Below, piece after piece: positions 1 through 8,372 of a stretch of 64,000 nt of DNA. Source of the stretch: Phenylobacterium sp. GTDB taxonomy: Bacteria > Pseudomonadota > Alphaproteobacteria > Caulobacterales > Caulobacteraceae. The first letter of the stretch is position 1. Each line of letters opens with the position of its first letter. The position numbers and the translations under genes are program-made. The notes beneath the pieces were generated by a model that did not search any database, was not told where the DNA came from, and saw only the letters and a list, made by a program, of their open reading frames with translations. The stretch is from assembly GCF_030681155.1 (NCBI RefSeq), contig NZ_JAUXXE010000065.1, positions 1-64,000 on the forward strand, given 5' to 3'.

Positions 1-18
1 GTCGTTAGCAGGCGTGGG

Positions 19-480
19 TCAACGAATCTGAGGGTCGGACGTTCGAATCGTTCCGGGCGCGCCACTTCTTCCCGATCTCCGAGATCGTCGCAGGCCGTTA
101 TTTCTCAACGGTTTGAACGGTTTCGCGTGGCTCTCCGGCGGCATACCGGGAGACAGTTCGGGAGCCTCTGTCTGACGCTCCTGTGACCGCTTTTGTGCCA
201 AGATCCGCAGTTCGTCGTGCAGATCGTCGGTGCGAAGGTGGCCGTATCGCGCGCTCATTTGCAGAGTGGAATGCCCCAGAACCCTGCTCAAACGGTAGAG
301 GTCACCGCCCCCTTGTACCCACCATGATGCGAAGGTGTGACGAAGGTCGTGCCAGCGGAAGTCTTTGATTTCACTTGCCTTCAAGGCCGACGCAAAAGCC
401 TTCTTCGGATCGACGTAGCGGCTCCCGTCAGCTTTGCAGAAACGGCAGGTTCCCTTGGAACCCCGGACGCGGAGGAAGGG
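19..480 (-). pseudogene. Truncated tyrosine recombinase (phage/island integrase), C-terminal part only
   Basis: The reading frame ends at the TGA at 19-21 and encodes the catalytic C-terminus of a tyrosine recombinase. Visible are the box with His-Asp-Leu-Arg (WHDLRHTFAS), a downstream LGHST and the nucleophile Tyr in MSARYGHL. The last residues (GTIRTSDPQIR) are antisense to a tRNA 3' end, typical of integrases whose gene runs into their attachment site. Upstream of about position 480 the frame no longer resembles an integrase and lies opposite the plus-strand gene at 482, so the arm-binding and core-binding domains are missing. It is a remnant of a mobile element that used the adjacent tRNA. 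The exact 5' break is estimated. Confidence 0.8.
25..64 (+). other. tRNA-Arg-like 3' half, attachment-site (att) remnant
   Basis: This reads as the 3' half of a tRNA: T-stem 37-41/49-53 with loop TTCGAAT at 42-48, acceptor strand CGGGCGC at 54-60, discriminator G61 and CCA at 62-64. Tracing leftward, the anticodon 3' stem is recognisable only to about position 25, and no D-arm or 5' acceptor strand follows. It is therefore a half tRNA left by integration in the anticodon loop. The acceptor sequence fits alphaproteobacterial tRNA-Arg; that isotype is inferred. It overlaps the integrase 3' end. Confidence 0.65.
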
Positions 481-481
481 C

Positions 482-892
482 ATGGCTTTTGCGATCAAGG
501 CTGAGGTGCGCGATCCTTCGGCGGAGACGTTCGCGTTCGTCGGCCAAAAGACGATGTACGGCGGCAAGCTCGTGGCTGTCGGCGACACGGTCTTTGTCTT
601 TACGAGCGAGAACGAGGGCGGGGCGGGGCTGATCGCGCGCGGTGTCGTCATTGGCGTCGAAGCGGTCGCCAAGCGCCCTGGCGGCGTTCGGCAGACGCCG
701 AGGGTGAGTCTGGCCATCAGGACTACCGCTCGGGCAAGACGGCCGCTGGGACGAGCGCAACTCAAGCCCCTCACCGACTGGGCCGACGGCCAGCCTGGGA
801 CGGAGCTTAACTTCAAATTCTATCGGCAGGCGACGAACAAGCTCGTCGGTATCTCTGATCAGGCCGCGGCGTTCCTCGGCGAATTCTTCTAG
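482..892 (+). CDS. Conserved hypothetical protein (136 aa)
   Basis: The protein is mixed alpha/beta and soluble, with no signal peptide. It starts MAFAIKAEVRD and ends in an aromatic stretch (LNFKFYRQATNKL) followed by a short helix. The start is set by a GGAGG about six bases upstream, which lies inside the integrase remnant. The N-terminal half, with small beta-strand segments (TVFVFTSEN, LIARGVVIGV), could be a PUA/EVE-like barrel, but this is a weak resemblance. It faces away from the truncated integrase and is convergent with the gene at 897. I cannot assign a function. Confidence 0.6.
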   Translation: MAFAIKAEVRDPSAETFAFVGQKTMYGGKLVAVGDTVFVFTSENEGGAGLIARGVVIGVEAVAKRPGGVRQTPRVSLAIRTTARARRPLGRAQLKPLTDWADGQPGTELNFKFYRQATNKLVGISDQAAAFLGEFF

Positions 893-896
893 CGCC

Positions 897-1238
897 CTAC
901 CGTGACGCGCCGTCGCCGTGGGTCACCGGAATGGCCGCGAGCACCTCGGCCGGCAACAGGCGCGCGTTGATCCCCATCTTTTGGCGTTCGCGGTTGGTCG
1001 GCGACCAGTGGGTGACGCAGCCACAGGCGCGGCAGCGGTGGAATTCCAGGCTTTTGTCACCCCACATATAGATGTCGGTGGGACCATTCTCGGCCGAGAA
1101 TCCAACGTCTGACGGTCGGTAGTAGCCCCATAGCGTTCCGTAGCGACGGCAGATCGAGCAGTTGCAGTCGTTGACCTGTTCGGGGGCGGTCTCGACTGAG
1201 AACCGAACCGCGCCGCAGTGGCAGGACGCTTCAATCAT
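897..1238 (-). CDS. GFA/CENP-V family zinc protein (113 aa)
   Basis: It belongs to the family named after glutathione-dependent formaldehyde-activating enzyme. The metal-binding cysteines are visible as SCHCGAV near residue 5, the CNCSICRRYG pair near residues 26-29 and the CRACGC pair near 69-74. Length is at the short end of the family. AAGGAG lies 8 bases before the ATG. Most members of this family are not proven formaldehyde enzymes, so a zinc-binding protein of unknown substrate is the safest call. A second member lies at 60366-60785. Confidence 0.85.
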   Translation of the reverse strand: MIEASCHCGAVRFSVETAPEQVNDCNCSICRRYGTLWGYYRPSDVGFSAENGPTDIYMWGDKSLEFHRCRACGCVTHWSPTNRERQKMGINARLLPAEVLAAIPVTHGDGASR

Positions 1239-1285
1239 CGGGAACTCCTTGGCGCGGTGATCGGCCGCGATGCTACCTTGCCGCC

Positions 1286-1711
1286 ATGATCATTCGAAGA
1301 GCCACGCTGGACGACGCCCTCGACGTCTTGATCTGGCGAAACGATCCGCTGACCCGGGCTATGTCCCGCACGCAGGACGAGGTTGAACAAGAGGCGCACC
1401 TCGCTTGGTTCAGTCGGGCCTTGGACGATGCGGCCAGCACCTTGCTGATCGGCGAGGTCGGCGGCGAGAAGATCGGCATGGTGCGCTTCGACCACGGCGC
1501 GGCGACTGAGGTCTCGATCAATATCAATCCGCTGTGTCGGGGACGAGGCCTTGGCCATGAGCTGCTCTCGGAAGCGCTGACCTGGGCCACCGGCGATCTG
1601 TTGGCGGTCATCAAGGACGAGAACCTGACGAGCCGCCGGCTGTTCGAACGGGCGGGCTTCGAGCTTCAAGAGACTACAGACGGATTGGGGCGTTACCTCC
1701 GCCGCGCTTAA
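1286..1711 (+). CDS. GNAT-family N-acetyltransferase (141 aa)
   Basis: A single GNAT domain fills the protein. The acetyl-CoA loop is seen as CRGRGLGHELL near residues 77-87 and the late motif as NLTSRRLFERAGF near 112-124. The N-terminus (IIRRATLDDALDVLIWRND) resembles PseH and RimJ-like acetyltransferases that act on amino sugars or protein N-termini. It is divergent from the GFA gene, separated by 47 bases. The substrate cannot be told from the sequence. Confidence 0.85.
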   Translation: MIIRRATLDDALDVLIWRNDPLTRAMSRTQDEVEQEAHLAWFSRALDDAASTLLIGEVGGEKIGMVRFDHGAATEVSININPLCRGRGLGHELLSEALTWATGDLLAVIKDENLTSRRLFERAGFELQETTDGLGRYLRRA

Positions 1712-1818
1712 GGTCTGCGCGGGAGAGTTCGGGCGATTTGCGTGTCTGGGTTGCGGGCCTCTGGGGGGCCGCCTAAGCTCGACACAGGACGGCGTTCTGA
1801 ACGTGGGGCTCTTGCGCG

Positions 1819-3471
1819 ATGTCGATCAAGTCCGAACGTCTGACCGTCTGGGTCGAGAAGATGTCCCTGACCGGACTTTTGCTGGCGACGCTGTTCTTCG
1901 CCGCATCGCTCACCCCCAGCCTTATTCCACGGCACTTCGCGCTGCAGGGCGTCCTGTCCGGACTGTCTTCGGCGGTCGGCTATGGGATCGGCCTGCTGGC
2001 CGAGCGGACCTGGGCCTATGTGCAACTTCCCCAGCCGGCCGGGCGCTTGGCGCGGCGGCTGAAACAGGGCGTCGGGCTGGTCTGTCTCGTCGTCGCCATC
2101 GTGTTCCTATGGCTGGCGAACGGCTGGCAGAACTCGGTCCGCCAGGCGCTGGACATGCCGTTGGTCACCAGCGCCAACCCGTTCCAGGTGGCGCTGATCG
2201 CGTTCCTGACCTTCTGCTTCCTGATGGCCATAGCGCGGCTGGTGCGCTTCACCTTCCGGATCATTTCCCGGTGGCTCAAGCAGCGGATGCCGGACCGCGC
2301 GGCCTATCTGCTCGGCGCGGTGCTGGCGGCCCTGCTGTTCTGGTCGGTGCTGGACGGGGTGATCTTCCGCTCGGCGCTGCACATCGCCGACCGTTCCTAT
2401 CGCGAACTGGACGCCCGCATAGAGAGCGACATCGCCGCTCCGGTCGATCCGGGCAAGGCCGGCAGCGCCGCCTCGCTGATCCGCTGGCAGGACATGGGAC
2501 GGCGCGGCCGCGAGTTCGTGGTGGCCGGCCCCTCGAAGGAGTCGATCAGCGCCCTGCTCAAGACGCCGGCGATGGAGCCAATCCGCGTCTATGCGGGGCT
2601 GAACAACGCCGACACGCCGAAGGGCCGCGCGAAGCTGGCTCTGGCCGAGTTGAAGCGCGTCGGCGGGTTTAATCGCTCGGTGCTGGTGATCATCATCCCC
2701 ACGGGCACGGGCTGGGTCGATCCGGCGGGCAGCGATACGGTCGAGTACCTTCATCGCGGCGACGTCGCGAGCGTGGCGGTGCAGTACTCCTACCTCTCAA
2801 GCTGGCTGTCGCTGTGGATCGAGCCGGACAACGGATCGGAGACGGCGCTGGCCCTGTTCGACGAGGTCTATGGCTATTGGCGGACCTTGCCGCGCGAGAC
2901 CCGCCCGAAGCTCTATCTGCATGGGCTCAGCCTGGGGGCGCTGAACTCGCAGCGGTCGGCCGACCTCTTCCGGGTCATCGGCGATCCGTTCGACGGCGCA
3001 GTCTGGAGTGGCACGCCCTTCCAGAGCAGCATGTGGCGGACCATGACCGCCGGACGCCGGCCAGGCTCGCCGGCTTGGTTGCCGGTTTCCGGCGACAGCT
3101 CGACGGTGCGTTTCACCAACCAGGACAACCATCTCAACATACCCGGCGCCACCTGGGGGCCGATGCGGATCGTGATGCTGCAATACGCCAGCGATCCGAT
3201 CACCTTCTTCGAGCCGAGTATCTTCTATCGCCAGCCTGATTGGATGAAGACGCCGCGCGGGCCTGACGTATCGCCGGCTTTCCGCTGGATCCCCATTGTC
3301 ACGGCGCTGCAGCTTGGCGTCGACATCATGGTGTCGGGGACCGTGCCGCCGGGACGGGGGCACGTATTCTCGGCCGCGAACTACGCCGACTCCTGGGTCG
3401 CGGTCACCGATCCGCCGAACTGGTCGGACCAGGACACCCAGACCCTGAAGACGGCGATGGCCGGCCGCTGA
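1819..3471 (+). CDS. Membrane-anchored alpha/beta-hydrolase (Abhydrolase_9 type, 550 aa)
   Basis: Four hydrophobic segments occur within residues 1-185 (about 16-35, 75-95, 120-145, 160-180). They are followed by a soluble hydrolase domain from about residue 230. The nucleophile elbow is LHGLSLGAL (GxSxG with Ser), and the C-terminal part keeps a conserved His region (GRGHVFSAANYADSW). This order, a multi-pass N-terminus plus a hydrolase, matches the paired Pfam families Abhydrolase_9_N and Abhydrolase_9. Its substrate is unknown; a lipid or ester is a guess. It stands alone and is convergent with a small lipoprotein gene. Confidence 0.85.
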   Translation: MSIKSERLTVWVEKMSLTGLLLATLFFAASLTPSLIPRHFALQGVLSGLSSAVGYGIGLLAERTWAYVQLPQPAGRLARRLKQGVGLVCLVVAIVFLWLANGWQNSVRQALDMPLVTSANPFQVALIAFLTFCFLMAIARLVRFTFRIISRWLKQRMPDRAAYLLGAVLAALLFWSVLDGVIFRSALHIADRSYRELDARIESDIAAPVDPGKAGSAASLIRWQDMGRRGREFVVAGPSKESISALLKTPAMEPIRVYAGLNNADTPKGRAKLALAELKRVGGFNRSVLVIIIPTGTGWVDPAGSDTVEYLHRGDVASVAVQYSYLSSWLSLWIEPDNGSETALALFDEVYGYWRTLPRETRPKLYLHGLSLGALNSQRSADLFRVIGDPFDGAVWSGTPFQSSMWRTMTAGRRPGSPAWLPVSGDSSTVRFTNQDNHLNIPGATWGPMRIVMLQYASDPITFFEPSIFYRQPDWMKTPRGPDVSPAFRWIPIVTALQLGVDIMVSGTVPPGRGHVFSAANYADSWVAVTDPPNWSDQDTQTLKTAMAGR

Positions 3472-3492
3472 GCCGCGACGTCAGTGCGGTCA

Positions 3493-3517
3493 GGCTCCCG
3501 CGCTAGCGCCGGGAGCC
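3493..3517. terminator. Hairpin between convergent genes
   Basis: A 7-bp stem, GGCTCCC (3493-3499) with GGGAGCC (3511-3517), encloses a loop that is itself palindromic (GCGCTAGCGC). It overlaps the end of the minus-strand lipoprotein gene. No T-run follows on either strand, so the terminator role is inferred from its place between convergent genes. Confidence 0.35.
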
Positions 3518-3805
3518 GTCTTCCCAGTAGTACCGGCCGTTCGAGGAGTCGTAGTAGTAATAACGCCCCGCGCGCTCGTCATAATACTGGCGCCGATTGA
3601 CGTTGTCGGAGCGCTTGGTGGTCACCGCGCCCAGGGTCGCGCCCGCCGCGCCGCCGATGAGCGCGCCAGCTACCGAACCATCTACCGCCGCGCCAAGGGC
3701 GGCCCCGGCCAGGCCGCCAGTGGCGGCGCGTTCGGTCGTGGTGGTCCCGCAGGCCGCCAGCAGCAAGCCTGCGGTGGATAGGGCGAGAAGTCCTCTAGCT
3801 TTCAT
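3503..3805 (-). CDS. Small glycine-zipper lipoprotein (100 aa)
   Basis: It begins with a lipoprotein signal (MKARGLLALSTAGLLLAACGT; lipobox LAAC, lipid-modified Cys at about residue 19). A Gly/Ala-rich zipper follows (GGLAGAALGAAVDGSVAGALIGGAAGATLGA, given here in outline at residues 30-60). The tail is rich in Tyr and Arg (about 75-100). AGGAGGT sits before this ATG and decides the start. Glycine-zipper lipoproteins of this size are usually outer-membrane or periplasm associated and often envelope-stress linked; the precise role here is unknown. Confidence 0.8.
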   Translation of the reverse strand: MKARGLLALSTAGLLLAACGTTTTERAATGGLAGAALGAAVDGSVAGALIGGAAGATLGAVTTKRSDNVNRRQYYDERAGRYYYYDSSNGRYYWEDGSRR

Positions 3806-4223
3806 GGCGTACCTCCTGGGCGGTGCGAAACTTGTCCATATCAATCAACTTGACCGGGCGAGGTCGGTTCCCCGCCGCCGGCGGCAAGCTTGAGGTTTTG
3901 GGGAGGGCAGGGACGAAATGGCATACTCCAGACGCAGCGAAGCCCGGCGTTCACTCCCGGAGGGGATCGCGTCGGGCTTCCTGGTCCGAGGAGCCTATTT
4001 CTAGTTTCCTGCGGATCGGATCGTGGCTTTCGCCGTCGATCTGAGTTGTTAACGAGCGGCCCAGGCGTTCGGTTCCGGCCATATAGGCAGAAATCTTATG
4101 CCTGCGATTTGCGCTGGACTGCCGTTACGGCGGGTAGCTGAGTGTGGCGCGGAACGGTCCGTCGTGGCGCTGTGGAGCGCTTCCCGGCCCGGCGACGGAT
4201 CATTGCACAACAAGGACGAGATC
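3806..4223. other. Intergenic stretch, 418 bases
   Basis: I see no convincing gene here. It contains an 8-bp inverted repeat, GAAGCCCG (3939-3946) with CGGGCTTC (3973-3980), and the divergent promoters of the lipoprotein and thiolase genes must lie within it. No clear operator was recognised. Confidence 0.5.
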
Positions 4224-5462
4224 ATGCCCGAAGCTCTCATCATCGACGCCTGCCGGACCCCGCGCGGCATCGGCAAGGTCGGCAAAGGCGCGCTGGCCGA
4301 CTTCCATCCCCAGCATCTTGGCGCGGCGGTCCTGAAGGCCCTGGCCGAGCGCAACAACCTGAACACCGCCGAAGTCGACGACATCATCTGGGGCACCTCC
4401 AGCCAGCGCGGCAAGCAGGGCGGCGACCTTGGCCGGATGGCGGCGCTCGACGCCGGCTATGACACCAAGGCCAGCGGCATGACGCTGGATCGCTTCTGCG
4501 GCTCGGGCATCACCACGGTGAACCTCGCCGCGGCCCAGATCATGTCGGGCATGGAAGACCTGGTGATCGCCGGCGGCACCGAGATGATGTCCTACACCTC
4601 CTCGACGGGCGATCCTTCGACCCCGCCGATGATGGACAGCGGCAACCTGCGCCTGCGCGCTCGTCACCCGCAAACCCAACAAGGCGTCTGCGCCGACGCC
4701 ATCGCCACCATGGAAGGCATCGACCGCCGCGCCCTGGACGAACTGGCCCTGCTCAGCCAGCAACGCGCCGACGCCGCGATCAAGGGCGGCCATTTCGACA
4801 AGTCGCTGATCCCGGTCTATCGCGAGGACGGCAGCTTGGCCCTGGACCGCGAGGAATTCCCGCGTCCGCAGACCACCATGGAGGGCCTGTCGGGCCTGAA
4901 GCCGGCGTTCGAGATGCTGGCCAATGTGCCGGTCGACGATAAGGGCACGACCTATGGCGACCTGATCCGTCAGGTCTATCCGGACCTGAAGATCACCCAC
5001 ATGCACCATGCGGGTAACTCATCGGGCGTGGTCGACGGCGCCGCCGCCATCCTGCTGGCCTCGCCGGCCTATGCCGCCAAGAACGGCCTGAAGGCCCGCG
5101 GCCGCGTCGTGGCCATGGCCAATATGGGCGACAGCCCCACCTTGATGCTGAACGCCCCGGTCCCGGCCGCCCAGAAGGTCCTGGCTAAGGCTGGCCTCAC
5201 CGTCGATGACATCGATCTGTTCGAGATCAACGAGGCCTTCGCGGTGGTGGCAGAGAAGTTCATCCGCGACCTGAAGCTCGACCGCGACAAGGTCAATGTG
5301 AACGGCGGCGCCATGGCGCTGGGCCACCCAATCGGCGCTACCGGCTCGATCCTGATCGGCACCATCCTGGACGAGCTGGAGCGCCGCGACCTGAAGCGCG
5401 GCCTGGTCACCATGTGCGCCGCCGGCGGCATGGCGCCGGCGATTATCGTCGAGCGGATCTAG
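4224..5462 (+). CDS. Acetyl-CoA C-acyltransferase (thiolase, 412 aa)
   Basis: A complete thiolase. The nucleophile Cys is in DRFCGSGITT (Cys92), the acid/base His in ALGHPIGATGS (about His368) and the second active-site Cys in MCAAGGMAP (about Cys398). Such enzymes cleave 3-ketoacyl-CoA, or condense acetyl-CoA units in reverse, in the cytosol. The start MPEALIIDACRTP matches the family N-terminus; longer in-frame extension upstream lacks similarity. It stands alone, so fatty-acid degradation versus a specific degradative pathway cannot be told apart. Confidence 0.93.
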   Translation: MPEALIIDACRTPRGIGKVGKGALADFHPQHLGAAVLKALAERNNLNTAEVDDIIWGTSSQRGKQGGDLGRMAALDAGYDTKASGMTLDRFCGSGITTVNLAAAQIMSGMEDLVIAGGTEMMSYTSSTGDPSTPPMMDSGNLRLRARHPQTQQGVCADAIATMEGIDRRALDELALLSQQRADAAIKGGHFDKSLIPVYREDGSLALDREEFPRPQTTMEGLSGLKPAFEMLANVPVDDKGTTYGDLIRQVYPDLKITHMHHAGNSSGVVDGAAAILLASPAYAAKNGLKARGRVVAMANMGDSPTLMLNAPVPAAQKVLAKAGLTVDDIDLFEINEAFAVVAEKFIRDLKLDRDKVNVNGGAMALGHPIGATGSILIGTILDELERRDLKRGLVTMCAAGGMAPAIIVERI

Positions 5463-5473
5463 AGACGCCTAAA

Positions 5474-5496
5474 GCCCCGGCCTCACTGGCCGGGGC
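5474..5496. terminator. Convergent terminator hairpin
   Basis: A perfect 9-bp stem, GCCCCGGCC (5474-5482) with GGCCGGGGC (5488-5496), has the 5-base loop TCACT. It lies between the convergent thiolase and acylase genes and contains the acylase stop codon in its loop. The minus-strand side is followed by TTT, the plus side by no T-run. Confidence 0.55.
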
Positions 5497-7654
5497 GATA
5501 CGTCCGCTGGGTGTGGCGCGCCACGTCCTCGGGATAGAAGAACACCTCGCGCAGCTTGCCTTGCGTGTAGAGCAGGGCCTGGTCGGCGAAGTGCGGCGAT
5601 GCCGGATCACCGCTCTCGCCGCCGGCCGACACGGCCACCGCCTTGATCCTCGGGCCGAACTCGACGGCGGCGACAAAGCTGTTGCCGCTGGTCCCGTAGT
5701 AGCGCTTCGTGCCCTCGTAGCGCTTGGCGCCGAACGAGGCGAGCGAGCCCCATTGGGCCGAGGTGAACGCCACCGGCAGGCTAGGCTTGGCGTCGTCGAA
5801 CGTCTGGACGATGTCGCCATTGATCCGCTGGTAGCGGTTGATCTGCCCCCACGGCGTGCGCCAGTCGCCGAAGTCGGCGGTCAGGCGGTCGGAAGCCTCG
5901 GCAAGCGCCGCCAGCTTCTGGTCGGGGCTCGAGGTCGCGGTCATGTAGTCATAGACCGAGACGCCGGCGCGCTTGGCCTTGGGGCCGGCGTCGGCCCATA
6001 GGGCCTCGCCCCAGAACACCGCCAGCGAGGTGGGGACCGAGGTCTCCGACCACTTGTAGTCCCAACCCCGGAGAGCCTCGATGGGGCCGGTCAGCTTGGC
6101 CCGCCGCGGGTCGGCGGCGGGCAGGGCGTCATAGGCGGCGGTCAAGGTCGGGATTAGCTGGGCGAAGGCCGGCAGGTAGGGATCGTAGGCCGCGCTCACC
6201 AAGCCAGGCAGGGTGAAGTCCTTGCGGTCTTTCAGCACCAGGGTGGCGTGGGTCCCGCGCGGATTGGGGCCGGCGCTATCCATGTAGCGCGGATAGTTCT
6301 GGCCCTTTGGGCTGTATTCGCCGGCCGCCGAATAGGGCCAGTCGTTGGTGTTGAAGATCCAGCCGTTGGCGGGGGTCAGCAGATGCGGCGCCTCGTCCAG
6401 GGCGTGCAGCCCCTGCCAGTCCGTCGCCGGGTCCGAGCCGTCCACCGGCTTGGTGTAGTCGAACCGGTCGTCGCGCCGTGGAATGAACTGCGGGTGCAGA
6501 TAGGCGATCTGGCCCTTGGTGTCGGCGAAGATGGTGTTGTTCGAGGAGTTGGCCCGCAGCTCGGCGACCTTGAGGAACGAGGCGTAGTCCTTGGTCTTGG
6601 TGCGCAGGAACGACTGGCTCAACGCCTCGACCGGCTTTTGCATCAGGGCTATCGCGATCCACTTGCCGTCCGCCTTACGGACGATCGGGCCGTGGTGCGT
6701 GCGGTAGACGGTGAAGCTCTTGCTCGCCATCTCGCCGGACTTGGCGCGGTAGGGCACGGCGATGGTGGAGACGGTGACCGGGCGTTCCTCGGTCCCGTAG
6801 CGATAGAAGAGCTTGCCGTCCTTCTCCACGATGGTCTCGGCGAACTCATCGACCACGTCGACGCCGCTTGAGGTGTGCATCCACCCGGCGTGCTCGTTGA
6901 AGCCCTGGTAGATGAAGAACTGGCCCCAGGTGACCGCGCCATAGGCGTTCAGTCCCTCGTCGCTGGTCGCCTGCAGTTCGGAGCGGAAGAAGAACGAAGT
7001 GTGCGGATTGATCAGCAGCAGGGCATGACCGTCCTTGGTGTTGGACGGGGCGATGGCGAAGCCGTTGGAGCCGGTCGGCTCTTTGAACCGGACGTCGGCA
7101 TCGGGATCCAGCATCGCGGTTTGGGTGGCGCCGTAGAAGGCTTCCAGCTCGCCGAGCGACACCCGTTCGATGTCGCCGCCGATGCTGCCCTCGCTGAAGC
7201 TCAAGGCCATCCAGGGCTCGAACTTGGTGATGACCCGCGGTTTCACCTCCGGGTGGCTGGCGAGGTAGAAGTTCAGCCCGTCGGCCCAGGCGTTCATCAG
7301 GCTCTTCAACCAGGCCGGGCTGGCGGCGTACTTAGCCTTCAGGTCCACCGGGTCAATGAACAGCTTCATCCGCAGGTCGCGGTAGATCGCCGACTCGCCC
7401 TCGGCTTCGGCCAGCCGTCCTAGGGCGTTGATGTAGTTGGTCTCGACCCGGTTGAAGTCGTCCTCGGCCTGGGCGTAGGCCATGCCGAACACGGCGTCGG
7501 CGTCGCTCTTGCCGTGGATGTGGGCGATGCCCCAGGTGTCCCTTGCGATGCTGACCTTGGCGGCTTGCTGTTTCAGGCGGCCCATCTCGTCCGCGCCGGC
7601 CGGCGAGCTGGCGACGAGTGCGCCGACGAACAGGGTCAAGGCCAGATGACGCAC
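5483..7654 (-). CDS. Penicillin acylase family N-terminal-nucleophile hydrolase (723 aa)
   Basis: A signal peptide (MRHLALTLFVGALVASSPAGA) is followed by the alpha chain and then the processing site PTGSNGFAI. The Ser there (about residue 196) becomes the N-terminal nucleophile of the beta chain after self-cleavage. The family hydrolyses amide bonds in the periplasm: beta-lactams, acyl-homoserine lactones or aculeacin-type lipopeptides. An upstream GTG at 7666 is also in frame, but GGAG six bases before the GTG at 7654 favours the shorter start. It is a single gene, divergent from the lipoprotein at 7860. The substrate is open. Confidence 0.88.
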   Translation of the reverse strand: MRHLALTLFVGALVASSPAGADEMGRLKQQAAKVSIARDTWGIAHIHGKSDADAVFGMAYAQAEDDFNRVETNYINALGRLAEAEGESAIYRDLRMKLFIDPVDLKAKYAASPAWLKSLMNAWADGLNFYLASHPEVKPRVITKFEPWMALSFSEGSIGGDIERVSLGELEAFYGATQTAMLDPDADVRFKEPTGSNGFAIAPSNTKDGHALLLINPHTSFFFRSELQATSDEGLNAYGAVTWGQFFIYQGFNEHAGWMHTSSGVDVVDEFAETIVEKDGKLFYRYGTEERPVTVSTIAVPYRAKSGEMASKSFTVYRTHHGPIVRKADGKWIAIALMQKPVEALSQSFLRTKTKDYASFLKVAELRANSSNNTIFADTKGQIAYLHPQFIPRRDDRFDYTKPVDGSDPATDWQGLHALDEAPHLLTPANGWIFNTNDWPYSAAGEYSPKGQNYPRYMDSAGPNPRGTHATLVLKDRKDFTLPGLVSAAYDPYLPAFAQLIPTLTAAYDALPAADPRRAKLTGPIEALRGWDYKWSETSVPTSLAVFWGEALWADAGPKAKRAGVSVYDYMTATSSPDQKLAALAEASDRLTADFGDWRTPWGQINRYQRINGDIVQTFDDAKPSLPVAFTSAQWGSLASFGAKRYEGTKRYYGTSGNSFVAAVEFGPRIKAVAVSAGGESGDPASPHFADQALLYTQGKLREVFFYPEDVARHTQRTYRPGQ

Positions 7655-7859
7655 GCTGATCTCCACTATCGAATTGGCCGCGCCGGGAACGCCCCGGCAA
7701 TCTTTGCGTCTCTATAGCGAAGCTGGGGTGGTTTTGCCGCGAGACGTTAGGGCGCAGGTCAGATTTCGCTGATTTTGCTAGGGTGGCGCTAGTTCGGCCT
7801 GTTGAGCGCTCGTTTTCGCCTGTCGGCGAGGTCTAGGCGCGCGAACGGAAGGGTTTGTC

Positions 7860-8363
7860 GTGAAGTTGCTTGCGTTGGGATTGGCTTTGTCTCTGGCGGC
7901 CTGTGCGAGCCCGCGGGGACCGCAGGTTGCCTACCATGGTGCGCTACAGCCGGGTTCCGGCACCTACTCCTTCGCTGGCGGCGACCGCCAGCCGGAGCGT
8001 GCCGAGATTGAAGCCGCCGTCGGCCGACAACTCGCCGCCGATGGCTATCGGCAGGTCGAGCACTCGCCGGACTATGTGGTCGAGGTCCTGTTCAGCGCCC
8101 GTCCGGCCAAGGTCGGCGCCTATGAGAAGCTGGCCGCCGAGACGCCAGAGTGGAAGGTCGCTCCGGTCAAGACGCCTTGGTGGCGGCTGCGTAAGCCCAC
8201 GGTCGGCGAGGTCACGATCCGGTTTGTCGAGGCCAGGTCCGGGTTCGAAACCTATCGCGCGACGGCCACCACCGGACGAACGGACATGGGCAAGACCGCC
8301 GCCCAGGCGGCCGCGAAATTCGATGAACTGGCACAAGCCGCGGCGCGTCCGCCGGTCATCTGA
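7860..8363 (+). CDS. DUF4136-like lipoprotein (167 aa)
   Basis: The GTG start opens a lipoprotein signal, MKLLALGLALSLAACASP, with lipobox LAAC. The mature part (TYSFAGGDRQPERAEIEAAVGRQL, then a helix and strands, here in outline) resembles the DUF4136 pattern of small envelope lipoproteins: an aromatic strand, an amphipathic helix with GY, and a late strand with F..Y.A.A. No function is established. It is convergent with the histidine kinase gene, nine bases apart. Confidence 0.72.
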   Translation: MKLLALGLALSLAACASPRGPQVAYHGALQPGSGTYSFAGGDRQPERAEIEAAVGRQLAADGYRQVEHSPDYVVEVLFSARPAKVGAYEKLAAETPEWKVAPVKTPWWRLRKPTVGEVTIRFVEARSGFETYRATATTGRTDMGKTAAQAAAKFDELAQAAARPPVI

Positions 8364-8372
8364 CGCCAGACC

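Noticed and set aside
1..64. A complete tRNA gene
   Set aside because: Only the T-arm, acceptor 3' strand and CCA are present; the sequence before position 25 cannot form the 5' half.
481..816. Extending the integrase frame to position 816 as a complete gene
   Set aside because: The upstream residues are antisense to the better-supported gene at 482-892 and show no recombinase motif.
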